A stretch of 59,809 bases of DNA, taken from positions 1-59,809 of the forward strand of contig CALFLO010000093.1 of assembly GCA_937880175.1 (NCBI GenBank), read 5' to 3'. The notes beneath the pieces are model-generated. The model was given only the letters and a program-made list of their open reading frames with translations, was not told the DNA's origin and did not search any database. The DNA comes from an uncultured Gluconobacter sp. GTDB lineage: Bacteria > Pseudomonadota > Alphaproteobacteria > Acetobacterales > Acetobacteraceae. The position numbers and the translations under genes were made by a program. Below, in pieces: positions 26,142 through 34,897 of this stretch (position 1 is the first letter of the stretch; every line of letters starts with the position of its first letter).

Positions 26142-26756
26142 ATGGAGGACAGTCCCGCCCCACCACCCATTCCGGATGCTGCATCCCTGCGAGACGCGGC
26201 ACTGGCGCATCTCGCCCGCTTCGCCACGACCGAACAGGGTCTGCGTCAGGTGCTGGGCCGTCGCCTACGCCGCTGGGGCGCGCGTGCGTCCCATGCCGGT
26301 CTGCCGGACGAGGACATCGAATCCACTATCGCGGCCCTGCGTCCCGCCATTGACGGGATCGTCGCCTCCATGACCGATCTTGGCGCCGTGGACGATGCTG
26401 GCTACGCCCGCAACCGGGCGCTCAGCCTGACCCGGACCGGGCGTTCCCGCCGTGCCGTGGAAGCCCACCTCGCCAACAAGGGCGTCGATCAGGACACGAC
26501 CCGCGAAGCCCTCAACGACTCGCTCGGCGAGCGCTCGGACAGTAGCGCACAGGAGGCGGAACTCGCAGCAGCCCTCGTTCTGGCCCGCAAGCGTCGCCTT
26601 GGCCCGTTCCAGCGACCCGACCGCGAGGAAGAAGATCCGCTCAAGACACTGGGCGTCTTCGCCCGGAACGGCTTCTCCCGTGACGTCGCACAGCGCGTTC
26701 TCGACATGGACCCTGATGAGGCGGAAGACCGCATCATCGCCTTCCGAAGTCTTTAA
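26142..26756 (+). CDS. recX: RecX-family regulatory protein
   Basis: A 204-residue, strongly helical Arg/Ala-rich protein. Three-helix RecX repeats are visible: ALAHLARFATTEQGLRQVL, an NRALSLTRTGRSRRAVEAHL stretch, and a final FARNGFSRDVAQRVL block. RecX inhibits RecA filaments and is usually a little shorter. recA is not in the window. The stop lies 3 bases before the next start, so it is probably co-transcribed with the CHAP lipoprotein. Confidence 0.8.
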   Translation: MEDSPAPPPIPDAASLRDAALAHLARFATTEQGLRQVLGRRLRRWGARASHAGLPDEDIESTIAALRPAIDGIVASMTDLGAVDDAGYARNRALSLTRTGRSRRAVEAHLANKGVDQDTTREALNDSLGERSDSSAQEAELAAALVLARKRRLGPFQRPDREEEDPLKTLGVFARNGFSRDVAQRVLDMDPDEAEDRIIAFRSL

Positions 26757-26759
26757 AAG

Positions 26760-27248
26760 ATGGTGATGTCCCGCTTTCTCCGCTGCCTGCCTCTCGGCCT
26801 TCTTGCGCTCCTCTCGGCCTGTGGGAATCGCTACGAATACAGCCGCGCCAGCTTCAACGGGCCGCTGCAATGCGCGCCTTACGCCCGTGAGCGCACTGGC
26901 CTGAAACTGAGCGGAAGTGCGGCTTCATGGTGGGGGCAGTCCACAGGACGTTACGGACATACCCATAAGCCCCGCCCCGGAGAGGTGCTGGTTTTCCGCG
27001 CCACGTCCCGCGTGCCCAGTGGCCATGTCTCCATCGTGAGGCGACAGGTTTCGGACCGGACGATCCTCGTCGATCACGCCAACTGGGAGCCCGGCCGTAT
27101 CGACCATGCCGTTCCCGTGACGGACGTCTCCGCCCGCAATGACTGGACGCTGGTACGGGTCTGGTGGGCGCCGGTGCATGGTCTGGGAAAGCGCGCCTAT
27201 CCGACCTACGGGTTCATTTCCTCGCAGGACATTGACGACGCTTCCTGA
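26760..27248 (+). CDS. CHAP-domain lipoprotein, putative peptidoglycan amidase
   Basis: A 162-residue protein with a lipoprotein signal (LLALLSAC, Cys21). A CHAP-type cysteine hydrolase domain follows (about 35-140): catalytic Cys in CAPYAR (C38), His in SGHVSIV (H89), and a VDHANW motif supplying the third polar residue. Such proteins cut peptide bonds in peptidoglycan. ATG 26766 is an alternative start 6 bases downstream. It lies 3 bases after recX and 82 bases before tatA. Confidence 0.8.
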   Translation: MVMSRFLRCLPLGLLALLSACGNRYEYSRASFNGPLQCAPYARERTGLKLSGSAASWWGQSTGRYGHTHKPRPGEVLVFRATSRVPSGHVSIVRRQVSDRTILVDHANWEPGRIDHAVPVTDVSARNDWTLVRVWWAPVHGLGKRAYPTYGFISSQDIDDAS

Positions 27249-27330
27249 GAGGAACGCTTGCACAATCGTCCAAGCCTTGCCACATGATGAGGCCTTGGGT
27301 GAAAGCCCTGGCTTTTCGGAGTAGCACACT

Positions 27331-27585
27331 ATGGGTAGCATGAGCCCCGTTCACTGGCTGATCCTGGCGGTCGTCCTGCTCGTCGTGTTTGGCGGCGGCG
27401 GCAAGATCAGCGGCCTGATGGGAGACTTCGCGAAGGGGATCAAATCCTTCAAGAAGAACATGGCCGATGATGAGTCCATGACCACGACGGACGCCACGCA
27501 GGCCCCGGGTCATATCTCGCCGCCGAACCAGAATCCCGGATACAGCCAGACGACCAGCAGCGAAACGCACCGCAATCAGGTCTGA
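27331..27585 (+). CDS. tatA: Sec-independent translocase subunit TatA
   Basis: An 84-residue TatA protein with one membrane helix (about 6-21, VHWLILAVVLLVVFGG) followed by a glycine hinge and an amphipathic helix (KISGLMGDFAKGIKSFKK). The C-terminus is polar and disordered. TatA oligomerises to move folded proteins across the inner membrane. tatB and tatC are not nearby. Its TGA shares a base with the mtnB start at 27585. The nearby gamma subunit of the sugar-acid dehydrogenase carries a Tat signal and is a likely client. Confidence 0.9.
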   Translation: MGSMSPVHWLILAVVLLVVFGGGGKISGLMGDFAKGIKSFKKNMADDESMTTTDATQAPGHISPPNQNPGYSQTTSSETHRNQV

Positions 27586-28211
27586 TGCAGAACCTCAAAG
27601 TTGATGAAAGCTGGGGCAATGCCTGCCGTCAGATCGTGCAGGCCGGCCAGCGGATGGACCAGCGGGGCTGGGTTCCGGCCACGGCGGGCAATCTGTCATG
27701 CCGTCTGCCGGATGGCCGGATCGCCATCACGCGTTCGGGTGGTCACAAGGGCTTCCTGACGGACAGCGACGTCATCGAGATCACCCCGGACGGCGTGCCG
27801 GTCGATCCCGCCAACCGCGCCAGCGCCGAAACACTGCTTCATACGCAGCTTTACGCTCATGATCCCGCGATCGGGGCCGTCCTGCATGGCCATTCCGTCG
27901 CCGCGACCATCCTGTCCATGGATGAGCCGTCCGATGCGATCACGTTGGCGGGCTACGAGGTCCTCAAGGTGTTCGAGGGCCAGACGACCCACGACACCAG
28001 CCTTGAGCTGCCCCTGTTCCACAATGATCAGGATATCGCCCGTCTGGCCACGGTCGTCGCTCCGAAGCTTCCGGGTATGCGTCTCGGTTATCTGATCCGC
28101 GGTCATGGCGTTTATGTCTGGGGCAAGGACATGTTCACCGCCCTGGCCCGTCTTGAAGGGCTTGAGTTCCTGCTGGCCTGCGAACTCGCCCGTCTGCAGA
28201 AGAAGGCCTGA
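27585..28211 (+). CDS. mtnB: Methylthioribulose-1-phosphate dehydratase
   Basis: A 208-residue class II aldolase-fold enzyme of the methionine salvage pathway, dehydrating methylthioribulose 1-phosphate. Zinc-binding His residues are H101 and H103 (HGHS) and H174 (RGHGVYVWG); E82 (SAETLLH) is the expected catalytic acid. The start overlaps the tatA stop by one base. mtnD starts 2 bases after its stop, making a salvage cluster in the order mtnB-mtnD-mtnC. Confidence 0.93.
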   Translation: MQNLKVDESWGNACRQIVQAGQRMDQRGWVPATAGNLSCRLPDGRIAITRSGGHKGFLTDSDVIEITPDGVPVDPANRASAETLLHTQLYAHDPAIGAVLHGHSVAATILSMDEPSDAITLAGYEVLKVFEGQTTHDTSLELPLFHNDQDIARLATVVAPKLPGMRLGYLIRGHGVYVWGKDMFTALARLEGLEFLLACELARLQKKA

Positions 28212-28213
28212 CC

Positions 28214-28759
28214 ATGAGCCGCCTGACCGTCTATCGCGATGATGCCCCCGAGACGATCCTGCTGGACGTCACCACGCCCGGCGAGATCGCGGAGACCCTG
28301 CGTCCTCACAACATCCGCTTCGACCGCTGGTCCGCTCCCGTCACACCGGCCCCCAATGCGCCGGCGGAAGAGGTTCTGGAGGCCTATCGCCCCTATCTCG
28401 ACACGCTGATGGGCGAGACGGGTGCCGGCAGTGCAGATGTGGTCCGCATCAACGCGTCCACGCCGAACCTTCCGGAACTGCGGAAAAAATTCCTGTCCGA
28501 ACATACCCACAGCGAAGACGAAGTCCGCTTCTTCGTGCACGGGCAGGGGGCGTTCGTGCTGCATATCCGCGGCCGGGTCTACTCTGTCCTGTGCACGGAA
28601 GGTGACCTGATTTCCGTGCCCGCTGGTATCCCGCACTGGTTCGACGCCGGGCCGAACCCGGACGTGGTGGCCCTGCGCGTCTTCACCGACACGACCGGCT
28701 GGATCGCGCAGTATACCGGCGATGACATTGCCGCCCGCTTCCCCGCTGAAGTTCCCTGA
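28214..28759 (+). CDS. mtnD: Acireductone dioxygenase
   Basis: A 181-residue cupin enzyme that cleaves acireductone with oxygen in methionine salvage. Metal ligands are H97, H99 and E103 in HTHSEDE, plus H141 (PAGIPHWF). Fe2+ or Ni2+ in the site decides the product in known enzymes. It is preceded by mtnB and followed 9 bases later by mtnC, as in many Proteobacteria. Confidence 0.95.
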   Translation: MSRLTVYRDDAPETILLDVTTPGEIAETLRPHNIRFDRWSAPVTPAPNAPAEEVLEAYRPYLDTLMGETGAGSADVVRINASTPNLPELRKKFLSEHTHSEDEVRFFVHGQGAFVLHIRGRVYSVLCTEGDLISVPAGIPHWFDAGPNPDVVALRVFTDTTGWIAQYTGDDIAARFPAEVP

Positions 28760-28768
28760 AAGTCCCCC

Positions 28769-29452
28769 ATGATCCGTCTCGTCCTGCTTGATATCGAGGG
28801 CACAACCCTGCCGATCTCTTTCGTGCGGGACGTCATGTTCCCCTATGCCGCGAAAGCCCTTCCGGCCCTGATGCAGGACCACACGAACCCGACAGTCGTG
28901 GCCGCCCGCGCGGATATCGTCATGGACCATCCGGGACAGGACCCGCTGAAGGTCTGCGAGGACTGGATGAAAGCAGATGTGAAGGCCGCACCCCTCAAGA
29001 CGCTTCAGGGCCTGACCTGGCGTCAGGGCTTCGAGGACGGAACACTTCAGGCCGATCTGTATCCGGATGTCCCGCCCGCCCTGAAAGCGTGGTCTGAAGG
29101 CGGTCTGCGTCTGGCGGTCTACTCGTCCGGCTCCATCCCGTCGCAGAAACTGCTGTATGGCCATACGGCACAGGGCGATCTGACGCCTCTGTTCGAGGAT
29201 TTTTTCGATCTTTCGACGGGCGGTAAAAAAGACGCTGCCTCCTATGAAAAGATCACGGCCGCCGTCGGCCTGCCCGCGGACGAAATTCTGTTCCTGTCCG
29301 ATATCGGCGCAGAACTGGACGCGGCCCAGCGCGCAGGCATGACCGTCTGTCAGCTCGTCCGCGAGCGCGACGGCACCGTCCCCCATCCGGGCGTGGCGCA
29401 GGCTCCGGACCTGAATGCCGTCTCTGTCCAGTTTGGCCTGCCCGTCGCATGA
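28769..29452 (+). CDS. mtnC: Enolase-phosphatase E1
   Basis: A 227-residue HAD-superfamily enzyme carrying out enolisation and dephosphorylation of 2,3-diketo-5-methylthiopentyl-1-phosphate. HAD motif I is D8-I-E10-G-T-T, a lysine follows in STGGKKDAASY, and FLSDIGAEL supplies the acidic motif. It acts between mtnB and mtnD. Its stop overlaps the ribF start (ATGA). mtnA and the methylthioribose kinase or phosphorylase gene are not in the window. Confidence 0.94.
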   Translation: MIRLVLLDIEGTTLPISFVRDVMFPYAAKALPALMQDHTNPTVVAARADIVMDHPGQDPLKVCEDWMKADVKAAPLKTLQGLTWRQGFEDGTLQADLYPDVPPALKAWSEGGLRLAVYSSGSIPSQKLLYGHTAQGDLTPLFEDFFDLSTGGKKDAASYEKITAAVGLPADEILFLSDIGAELDAAQRAGMTVCQLVRERDGTVPHPGVAQAPDLNAVSVQFGLPVA

Positions 29453-30372
29453 GCCTGCATACGGACTGGCGCAATATTCCCGCCTCTGCCCGCAATACGG
29501 TTGCAGCGCTCGGCAATTTCGATGGCGTGCATCGCGGGCATGTCCATCTGCTTGAGGCGCTGCGGATGGCGCGCCCCGATCTTCCGCTTTCGGTTGTCAC
29601 GTTCGATCCCCATCCCCGCACGCTGTTCCGCCCGCAGGATCCGCCGTTCCGACTGATGCTGCCGGACATCCGTGCCGCCGCCCTCGCGGAGCAGGGTGTG
29701 GATTACGTGTTCCAGATCCCGTTCGATGCGGAATTCTCGCGTCTGAGCGCCGACCGGTTCGTGAACGATGTTCTGGTGAACGGCCTCGGCGTGGCGCATG
29801 TGGCCTGTGGAGCGGATTTCGCGTTCGGTCACCGGCGTACCGGTAATATTGAGCGCCTCGAAGCCCTGCTCGCGCCTCACGGGATCGGCCTGACCATCGT
29901 GCCCCAGCTTTCCGATGATGGTGGTCCGATCTCCTCAAGTCGCGTCCGGCGCCTGTTGCAGGAAGGCTATCCCCAACGCGCGGCGCAGGAACTCGGCCGT
30001 CCCTGGAGCATCAGCGGTCCCGTCATGCACGGGGACCAGCGCGGGCGTCTGCTCGGCTTCCCGACCGCCAATATCCCGCTGACGCAGCATGTCGAGCCCG
30101 CCCGGGGCGTTTATGCCGCCCGCGTTACCCTGCCGGACGGACGCGTCGTTCCCGGCGTCGCCAATATCGGCCGCCGCCCGACCATCAATGATGGTCAGGA
30201 AAGCCGGCTTGAAGTCCATCTCTTCGATTTCAACGAAGATCTGTACGGCCAGATCCTCAGCGTCGCCCTGATCGCCCTGCTGCGTGAGGAAAAGCGGTTC
30301 TCCGGTCTGGACGAACTCAAGGCACAGATCGCCTGCGATGCCGCGCAGGCCCGTTCCATTCTGGGTGCCTGA
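29449..30372 (+). CDS. ribF: Bifunctional riboflavin kinase/FAD synthetase
   Basis: A 307-residue enzyme that makes FMN and then FAD. The N-terminal nucleotidyltransferase domain has GNFDGVHRGH at 22-31 and SSSRVRRLL near 165. The C-terminal riboflavin kinase domain has GFPTANI at about 203. FAD supply suits a cell with large flavin dehydrogenases. Its start overlaps mtnC and the transcript ends at a strong terminator 36 bases after the stop. Confidence 0.95.
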   Translation: MSLHTDWRNIPASARNTVAALGNFDGVHRGHVHLLEALRMARPDLPLSVVTFDPHPRTLFRPQDPPFRLMLPDIRAAALAEQGVDYVFQIPFDAEFSRLSADRFVNDVLVNGLGVAHVACGADFAFGHRRTGNIERLEALLAPHGIGLTIVPQLSDDGGPISSSRVRRLLQEGYPQRAAQELGRPWSISGPVMHGDQRGRLLGFPTANIPLTQHVEPARGVYAARVTLPDGRVVPGVANIGRRPTINDGQESRLEVHLFDFNEDLYGQILSVALIALLREEKRFSGLDELKAQIACDAAQARSILGA

Positions 30373-30407
30373 CACAGCACCGGATCCGGTCTTTTCGAAG
30401 TTTTGAG

Positions 30408-30441
30408 AACCCCTTTTCCAGCCCGGGAAAGGGGTTTTTCT
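30408..30441 (+). terminator. Strong intrinsic terminator after ribF
   Basis: AACCCCTTTTCC (30408-30419) pairs with GGGAAAGGGGTT (30425-30436), a 12-bp stem with one wobble and a 5-base loop, followed by a T-run. It ends the recX-tatA-mtn-ribF block and insulates the iron-regulated gene downstream. Confidence 0.92.
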
Positions 30442-30505
30442 TTGCGTATCGTTCTGTGTCATTTAGGCCACATTTTGATATGGAGAATGAGAATCTTTCG
30501 CAATG

Positions 30506-30535
30506 TTGCTGAATCAGTATTGAGAATTATTCTCA
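30506..30535 (+). promoter_or_regulatory. Promoter with overlapping Fur box for TonB receptor
   Basis: TGAGAATTATTCTCA at 30521-30535 is a perfect 7-1-7 inverted repeat of the Fur type (consensus TGATAATNATTATCA). It covers a possible -10 (TATTCT, 30528-30533) placed 16 bases from a possible -35 (TTGCTG, 30506-30511). A looser GAGAATGAGAATC repeat at about 30483-30495 may be a second half-site. Repression by Fe-Fur is expected. Confidence 0.82.
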
Positions 30536-30584
30536 TTAACCCTTTAAGGGGACCATCAGTTTTCGTTTTCAGGATCATGATCCG

Positions 30585-32984
30585 ATGTCGTCCAGAACTT
30601 CTCGTCCCCCTTTGGGTCCGCTGTCCCTCGCTGCCGGACTGACGCTCGTCTGCTCTGCCGCCCATGCACAGGACGATACCCGGCATCATCACAAGGCCCG
30701 TCCTCATCCGGTTCCCAAAAACGACGCAGCCAGCCCCCAGACGCCCAAGGCCCTTCCGCCCAAGACCGTTCCGGCAAACACCGCTGCTCACCCGTCCGAT
30801 AACAGCGTGACCGCAGCGCCTGAGGAAACCGAACATCTGCAGGTCGTCGGCTCTCCGATGAATACGTTGCAGACCCCCATCGGCATTGGGCGGATGCCGG
30901 AAGACGTCATGCACACCCCGCAGACGATCAACGTCGTGCCCAAGCTCCTGATGGAGCAGCAGAACGTCAAATCGCTCGACGAGGCCCTGCGCAACGTGCC
31001 GGGTATCACCGCATCGGTCGGTGAAGGCGAAGGCGGCATGGCGGGCGACCAGTTTCTGATCCGCGGCTTTCAGGCCCAGAACGACATTTACGAAAACGGC
31101 CTGCGCGATTTCGGCGTCTATACCCGCGACAGCTTCGATTACGACCATGTTTCGGTCATCAAGGGGCCGTCCTCGGAAGTCTTCGGTAACGGGACGACGG
31201 GTGGCGCCATCAACATCACCACCAAGGTCGCCCATCTCGGGGACAGCTATGGCGGCAGCTTCTCGGGCGGCTCTGCGGATTACTATCGTGGCACGCTCGA
31301 TTTCAACAAGCAGATCGGGGACTCCACGGCCATCCGCATCACCGGTATGGGCAACGAGAACAACACCGCTGGCCGGGATAATGTTTTCTCCCATCGCTGG
31401 GGTATTGCGCCGTCCATTGCCTTCGGTCTTGGCAAGCGCACGACGTTTACGCTGGAATATTTCCACCAGACGGATAACCGCGTGCCGGATTATGGCGTCC
31501 CGGTCGTCACCAAACCGGGCACAGCCATTGCGAAGCCCCTGACGGAATATGGTCTCAACCGCAACAACTGGTACGGAACGAGCTACGATCAGGACGCGTC
31601 AAATGTGGACATGCTGACGGCGCGCCTGAAATTCGACCTGAACAAGAACATCACATTCTACAACGATGCGCGCGGCGGCATGTACAGCCGGTATTTCTCG
31701 GCCTCACAGCCGGGCTGCGATACGACCTGCGCTGCCAATTATTTCAACGATCCCGAAGCGGCGACCATCAACCGCCGTGGTCATCTGGGCGGTCCGGAGC
31801 CCTATCAGCAGAACGACTGGTCCGTGCAGGACGTGTTCTCGGGTATCGCGAAATTCTCGACCGGCAGCATCCGTCACCAGATGATCGCCGGTGTCGATAT
31901 CTCGCATGTCTATGACCGCCGCACGAACTACGCCTACAATTTCAACGGCCAGAACGGCACGCAGACTGACACGACAAGCCTGCTTCACCCCTCAGCCAGC
32001 CAGCCGGGTCTTCTGCTCGGATCGCTGGGTCAGTATAGCGGCAATCTCGTGAACATCTCCGGGGTCGGTCATGCCATGTACAAGACGGGTGATGCCACGG
32101 ATGTTGGCGCGTTCTTCTCCGAACAGATGTGGCTCGCACCCTGGTTCTCGATCCGTGGCGGCTTCCGCTGGGATCACTGGGACAGCCACTATTCCGCCAA
32201 TGGCGGAACGGCCGGCGCTGGCGTGTCTTACGGGCAGACGCAGGACACGTTCAATCCGACCGTCAGCCTGATGTACACGCCCACCAGCAACATCATGGTC
32301 TATTTCAACTGGGCGCAGTCCACCACGCCGCTGGGCCTGTATGTGACGAACAGCTCCGAACCCCTGAAATCCTCGACACAGGGTTTCAGCCCCGAGCGCA
32401 GCAGCCTTTACGAACTGGGTGCGAAGTATAACGCCTTTCATGGTCGCATGGGCTTCGCGGCCTCCATCTTCCGTCTTGAGAAGGGCAACGCGCTCATGAC
32501 GGACCCTTCGACGGGGGATGTGTCCTCGTCCAGCGACCGTCAGCGCAACCAGGGTGTCGAACTCAGCGTCTCGGGTGAAATCCTGAAGAACTGGACCATG
32601 ATCGGCACCTACGCCTATTATGACGCCACGACCGTCTCGTCCCTGACGGCGGCTGATGTCGGCAAGCGCATCCAGTACGCGCCGAAGAACTCCGCCACCA
32701 TCTGGTCCACCTATACGATCGCCCCGAACCGCCCCTGGAACGTCACGTTCGGCGGTGGTCTGACCTGGCGTGATGGGGTTTACCTGAACGCCACAAATAC
32801 AGCCGCCGTGCCCGCGACCGTGGAGTGGGACGCCGTCATTTCCCATAATTTCGGCAAGCGCTGGCGCGTAGCCATGAACGGCTACAACCTCGACAACCGC
32901 CTGAACTACAGCAACCTGTTCAGCGACCGCGCAACCCCGGCTGTCGGACGCTCCTTCCTCTTCAACCTTTCGGCGAATTACTGA
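30585..32984 (+). CDS. TonB-dependent siderophore receptor
   Basis: A 799-residue outer-membrane receptor. A signal peptide (1-28, ending AAHA) is followed by a His/Pro/Lys-rich linker, a plug domain (about 85-230, with QFLIRGFQAQNDIYENGLRD and VIKGPSSEVFGNGTTGGAIN) and a 22-strand barrel ending in the typical aromatic residue (LFNLSANY). The plug pattern is that of FhuE/Fiu/PiuA-type ferric-siderophore receptors. Which siderophore is bound cannot be read from sequence. The Fur box at 30521 fits iron control. The stop overlaps the convergent Sel1 gene by 7 bases. Confidence 0.92.
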   Translation: MSSRTSRPPLGPLSLAAGLTLVCSAAHAQDDTRHHHKARPHPVPKNDAASPQTPKALPPKTVPANTAAHPSDNSVTAAPEETEHLQVVGSPMNTLQTPIGIGRMPEDVMHTPQTINVVPKLLMEQQNVKSLDEALRNVPGITASVGEGEGGMAGDQFLIRGFQAQNDIYENGLRDFGVYTRDSFDYDHVSVIKGPSSEVFGNGTTGGAINITTKVAHLGDSYGGSFSGGSADYYRGTLDFNKQIGDSTAIRITGMGNENNTAGRDNVFSHRWGIAPSIAFGLGKRTTFTLEYFHQTDNRVPDYGVPVVTKPGTAIAKPLTEYGLNRNNWYGTSYDQDASNVDMLTARLKFDLNKNITFYNDARGGMYSRYFSASQPGCDTTCAANYFNDPEAATINRRGHLGGPEPYQQNDWSVQDVFSGIAKFSTGSIRHQMIAGVDISHVYDRRTNYAYNFNGQNGTQTDTTSLLHPSASQPGLLLGSLGQYSGNLVNISGVGHAMYKTGDATDVGAFFSEQMWLAPWFSIRGGFRWDHWDSHYSANGGTAGAGVSYGQTQDTFNPTVSLMYTPTSNIMVYFNWAQSTTPLGLYVTNSSEPLKSSTQGFSPERSSLYELGAKYNAFHGRMGFAASIFRLEKGNALMTDPSTGDVSSSSDRQRNQGVELSVSGEILKNWTMIGTYAYYDATTVSSLTAADVGKRIQYAPKNSATIWSTYTIAPNRPWNVTFGGGLTWRDGVYLNATNTAAVPATVEWDAVISHNFGKRWRVAMNGYNLDNRLNYSNLFSDRATPAVGRSFLFNLSANY

Positions 32985-33757
32985 GCCGAAACAGCCTCGC
33001 CTGAAGGAGAAATCCCCATCTCCTTCAGGCGTTCGCGCACCCGCTTCAGCAGCTCCGCATCGCCTTTCGGTCCCAGCGCCGTCAGTTTCTGGTCCATCGC
33101 CAGCAGGATGTCGGACGTCGCATCCACAACGGCCTGACGCCACCAGCCCAGTGCCTCTTCGACCTTCCCGGAATCTACAAGTGCCGTGGCATGATTGTGC
33201 TGCCCCCGGTAATCGCCGCCTTCCGCGGATTTGCGGTACCAGTCCAGCGCCGCCACCCGGTCCTGTGGCAAAATCCATCCTTCTTCCAGAAAGCGCGCAT
33301 ACAGATTCATGGATTTCGCATGGCCGTTATTCGCCGCTGCCCTGAACAGATCCAGCGCCCGCGCCAGATCCGGCTCCATGCCGATCCCGCGCATGGTCAG
33401 GATGCCCAGATTGTACCGGCCCCATTCATCTCCGGCCGCCGCTGCGGCCTCGTAACAGCGCGCGGCCTGTTGAAGATCTTTCTCGCATCCCCAGCCGAAC
33501 TGGAAACACCGCCCGCGCATGTTGTGACCCGGCCCGAACCCGGCATTGGCCGCCATCGTGAACCAGTCCAGCGCGGCCACCGGATCACGCGGGACATACA
33601 CGCTGTCCAGCAGCACCTGTCCCCACTGCACGATCTGAAGATGCTGCCCCTTGAGCGCACCCTGCCGGATCTCCTCGATCTGCGGCGGCAGGGCAGGGGC
33701 TTCGGGGCGACGCGTGGGCGCTCTGCGGCCCAGCAACTTCCGGACGATCCGTTTCAT
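32978..33757 (-). CDS. Sel1-repeat protein
   Basis: A 259-residue cytoplasmic-looking protein with about five Sel1/TPR-like repeats, for example AALDWFTMAANAGFG, AARCYEAAAAAGDE, ALDLFRAAANNGHA and AALDWYRKSAEGGDY. The basic N-terminus (MKRIVRKLLGRRAPTRR) could bind a membrane or nucleic acid. Sel1 repeats act as protein-interaction scaffolds. In pseudomonads a Sel1 gene follows piuA-piuC beside a siderophore receptor; here it is convergent to the receptor and piuC is missing. Its start touches the stop of the TraB-like gene (shared base 33757). Confidence 0.85.
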   Translation of the reverse strand: MKRIVRKLLGRRAPTRRPEAPALPPQIEEIRQGALKGQHLQIVQWGQVLLDSVYVPRDPVAALDWFTMAANAGFGPGHNMRGRCFQFGWGCEKDLQQAARCYEAAAAAGDEWGRYNLGILTMRGIGMEPDLARALDLFRAAANNGHAKSMNLYARFLEEGWILPQDRVAALDWYRKSAEGGDYRGQHNHATALVDSGKVEEALGWWRQAVVDATSDILLAMDQKLTALGPKGDAELLKRVRERLKEMGISPSGEAVSAQ

Positions 33758-34767
33758 CAGGGTGCTGGCACGATCTGCTGGACCTCAAACCCGTCCTTGC
33801 GGAGCAGCGCTGGCAGCCCCTTCGGCCCTGCCATGTGCAGGGAACCAACCGCCGCGAACAGGGAGGTCCCGCTCTCATGGATCTTTGCGATTTTTTCCGC
33901 CATGCCGACATTTCGGTCATCCAGAAGCCGGGACATGAAACGGCGTTCCTGTGCCGTGTTCAGGCAGTCGCACCAGTCCTGATAATGATCGAGACGCTTC
34001 ACGTCGCTTGAGGCCCACATCTGTGTCAGCTTGCGGTTCTCGGCCTGTGTCTTGCCGGTCGAGACGCCCTTGACGATATCATCAATGAACGCGTCCTCAT
34101 CCGCCGCGTCCTGCCCGATCAGCAGGTCGCGCTGCATCTGCACCGTCTCCAGCCCGATCAGAGGCTTCTTCAGACTTCCCGCCATGCCCTGCAGAACGGC
34201 ATCCACCGCATAGTCCGGATAATATCCGTCCTGACGTGACGCCAGAGCCTCGACCCCCGCTGCTTCCACGCCAACCGCCACATGCGCGAACGCAGCACTC
34301 GGCACGCATTGCTGATCCATGAGCGCATCCACTTTCGCCTTGCGCCCGGACTGCACGAGATGCGCCCATCGCGTCGGGTCTTCCGGCTGGCGCAGTGTAG
34401 TCGCGGTGTCCGGCGCGTTCAGATCAAGCTCCAACGCGACTTCGCTGCTGTGCAGGATCGCAGCGCGCGTCAGCGGTCCCGGCATCAGCCAGTCCTGCTT
34501 TGCGACATGCAGCGTCCCATACAGCCACGACGAATGGCCGTCCTTCGTCACCTTCCACAGGAAACCGCGGTCCGGGGATGTCTGGAATATCTGCGCCATC
34601 CGGCTCTTGTCCGGCACGCTCGCCGGCACCGGACAGCGGGGCGCCTGCGCATGGGCGGAAGATCCAAATCCCGCACACAGACCGAGGACAAGTCCGGCAA
34701 CGGACTGGAAAAGACGATGTGACTGCACGGATCTGCCTTCTGCAAAAAGCACCATATCCGGTATCAT
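33757..34767 (-). CDS. TraB/GumN-family protein
   Basis: A 336-residue exported protein with a signal peptide (to about residue 40, ending SSAHAQ) and a TraB/GumN domain. Family motifs are FLWKVTKDGHSSWLYGTLHV near the N-terminus and SLFAAVGSLHMAGPKGL near the C-terminus, with conserved Gly-Thr-x-His and Gly-x-x-H. Some members are thought to be metal-dependent hydrolases, but the activity is unsettled. ATG 34767 is preceded by AGGAG at 6 bases and is preferred over an in-frame start at 34962, which would overlap ileS. The promoter region is shared with ileS. Confidence 0.85.
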   Translation of the reverse strand: MIPDMVLFAEGRSVQSHRLFQSVAGLVLGLCAGFGSSAHAQAPRCPVPASVPDKSRMAQIFQTSPDRGFLWKVTKDGHSSWLYGTLHVAKQDWLMPGPLTRAAILHSSEVALELDLNAPDTATTLRQPEDPTRWAHLVQSGRKAKVDALMDQQCVPSAAFAHVAVGVEAAGVEALASRQDGYYPDYAVDAVLQGMAGSLKKPLIGLETVQMQRDLLIGQDAADEDAFIDDIVKGVSTGKTQAENRKLTQMWASSDVKRLDHYQDWCDCLNTAQERRFMSRLLDDRNVGMAEKIAKIHESGTSLFAAVGSLHMAGPKGLPALLRKDGFEVQQIVPAP

Positions 34768-34850
34768 CCGCCACTCCTGCCGTCCCCGCAACCCGCGTCC
34801 GGAAGCTGGCCTGAGACAGGCCCGCATTGCTGCTTCCCTTAACCCCGGAC

Positions 34851-34880
34851 TTGACCGGATTGGCTCCCGATCTCCATATG
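34851..34880 (+). promoter_or_regulatory. Possible ileS promoter
   Basis: TTGACC at 34851-34856 is a fair -35; CATATG or TATGGT around 34875-34882 is a weak -10 at 18-20 bases. It lies in the 130-base divergent region between the TraB-like gene and ileS, 20-25 bases before the first ileS start. Confidence 0.35.
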
Positions 34881-34897
34881 GTCCCCCCTTAGTGTGA

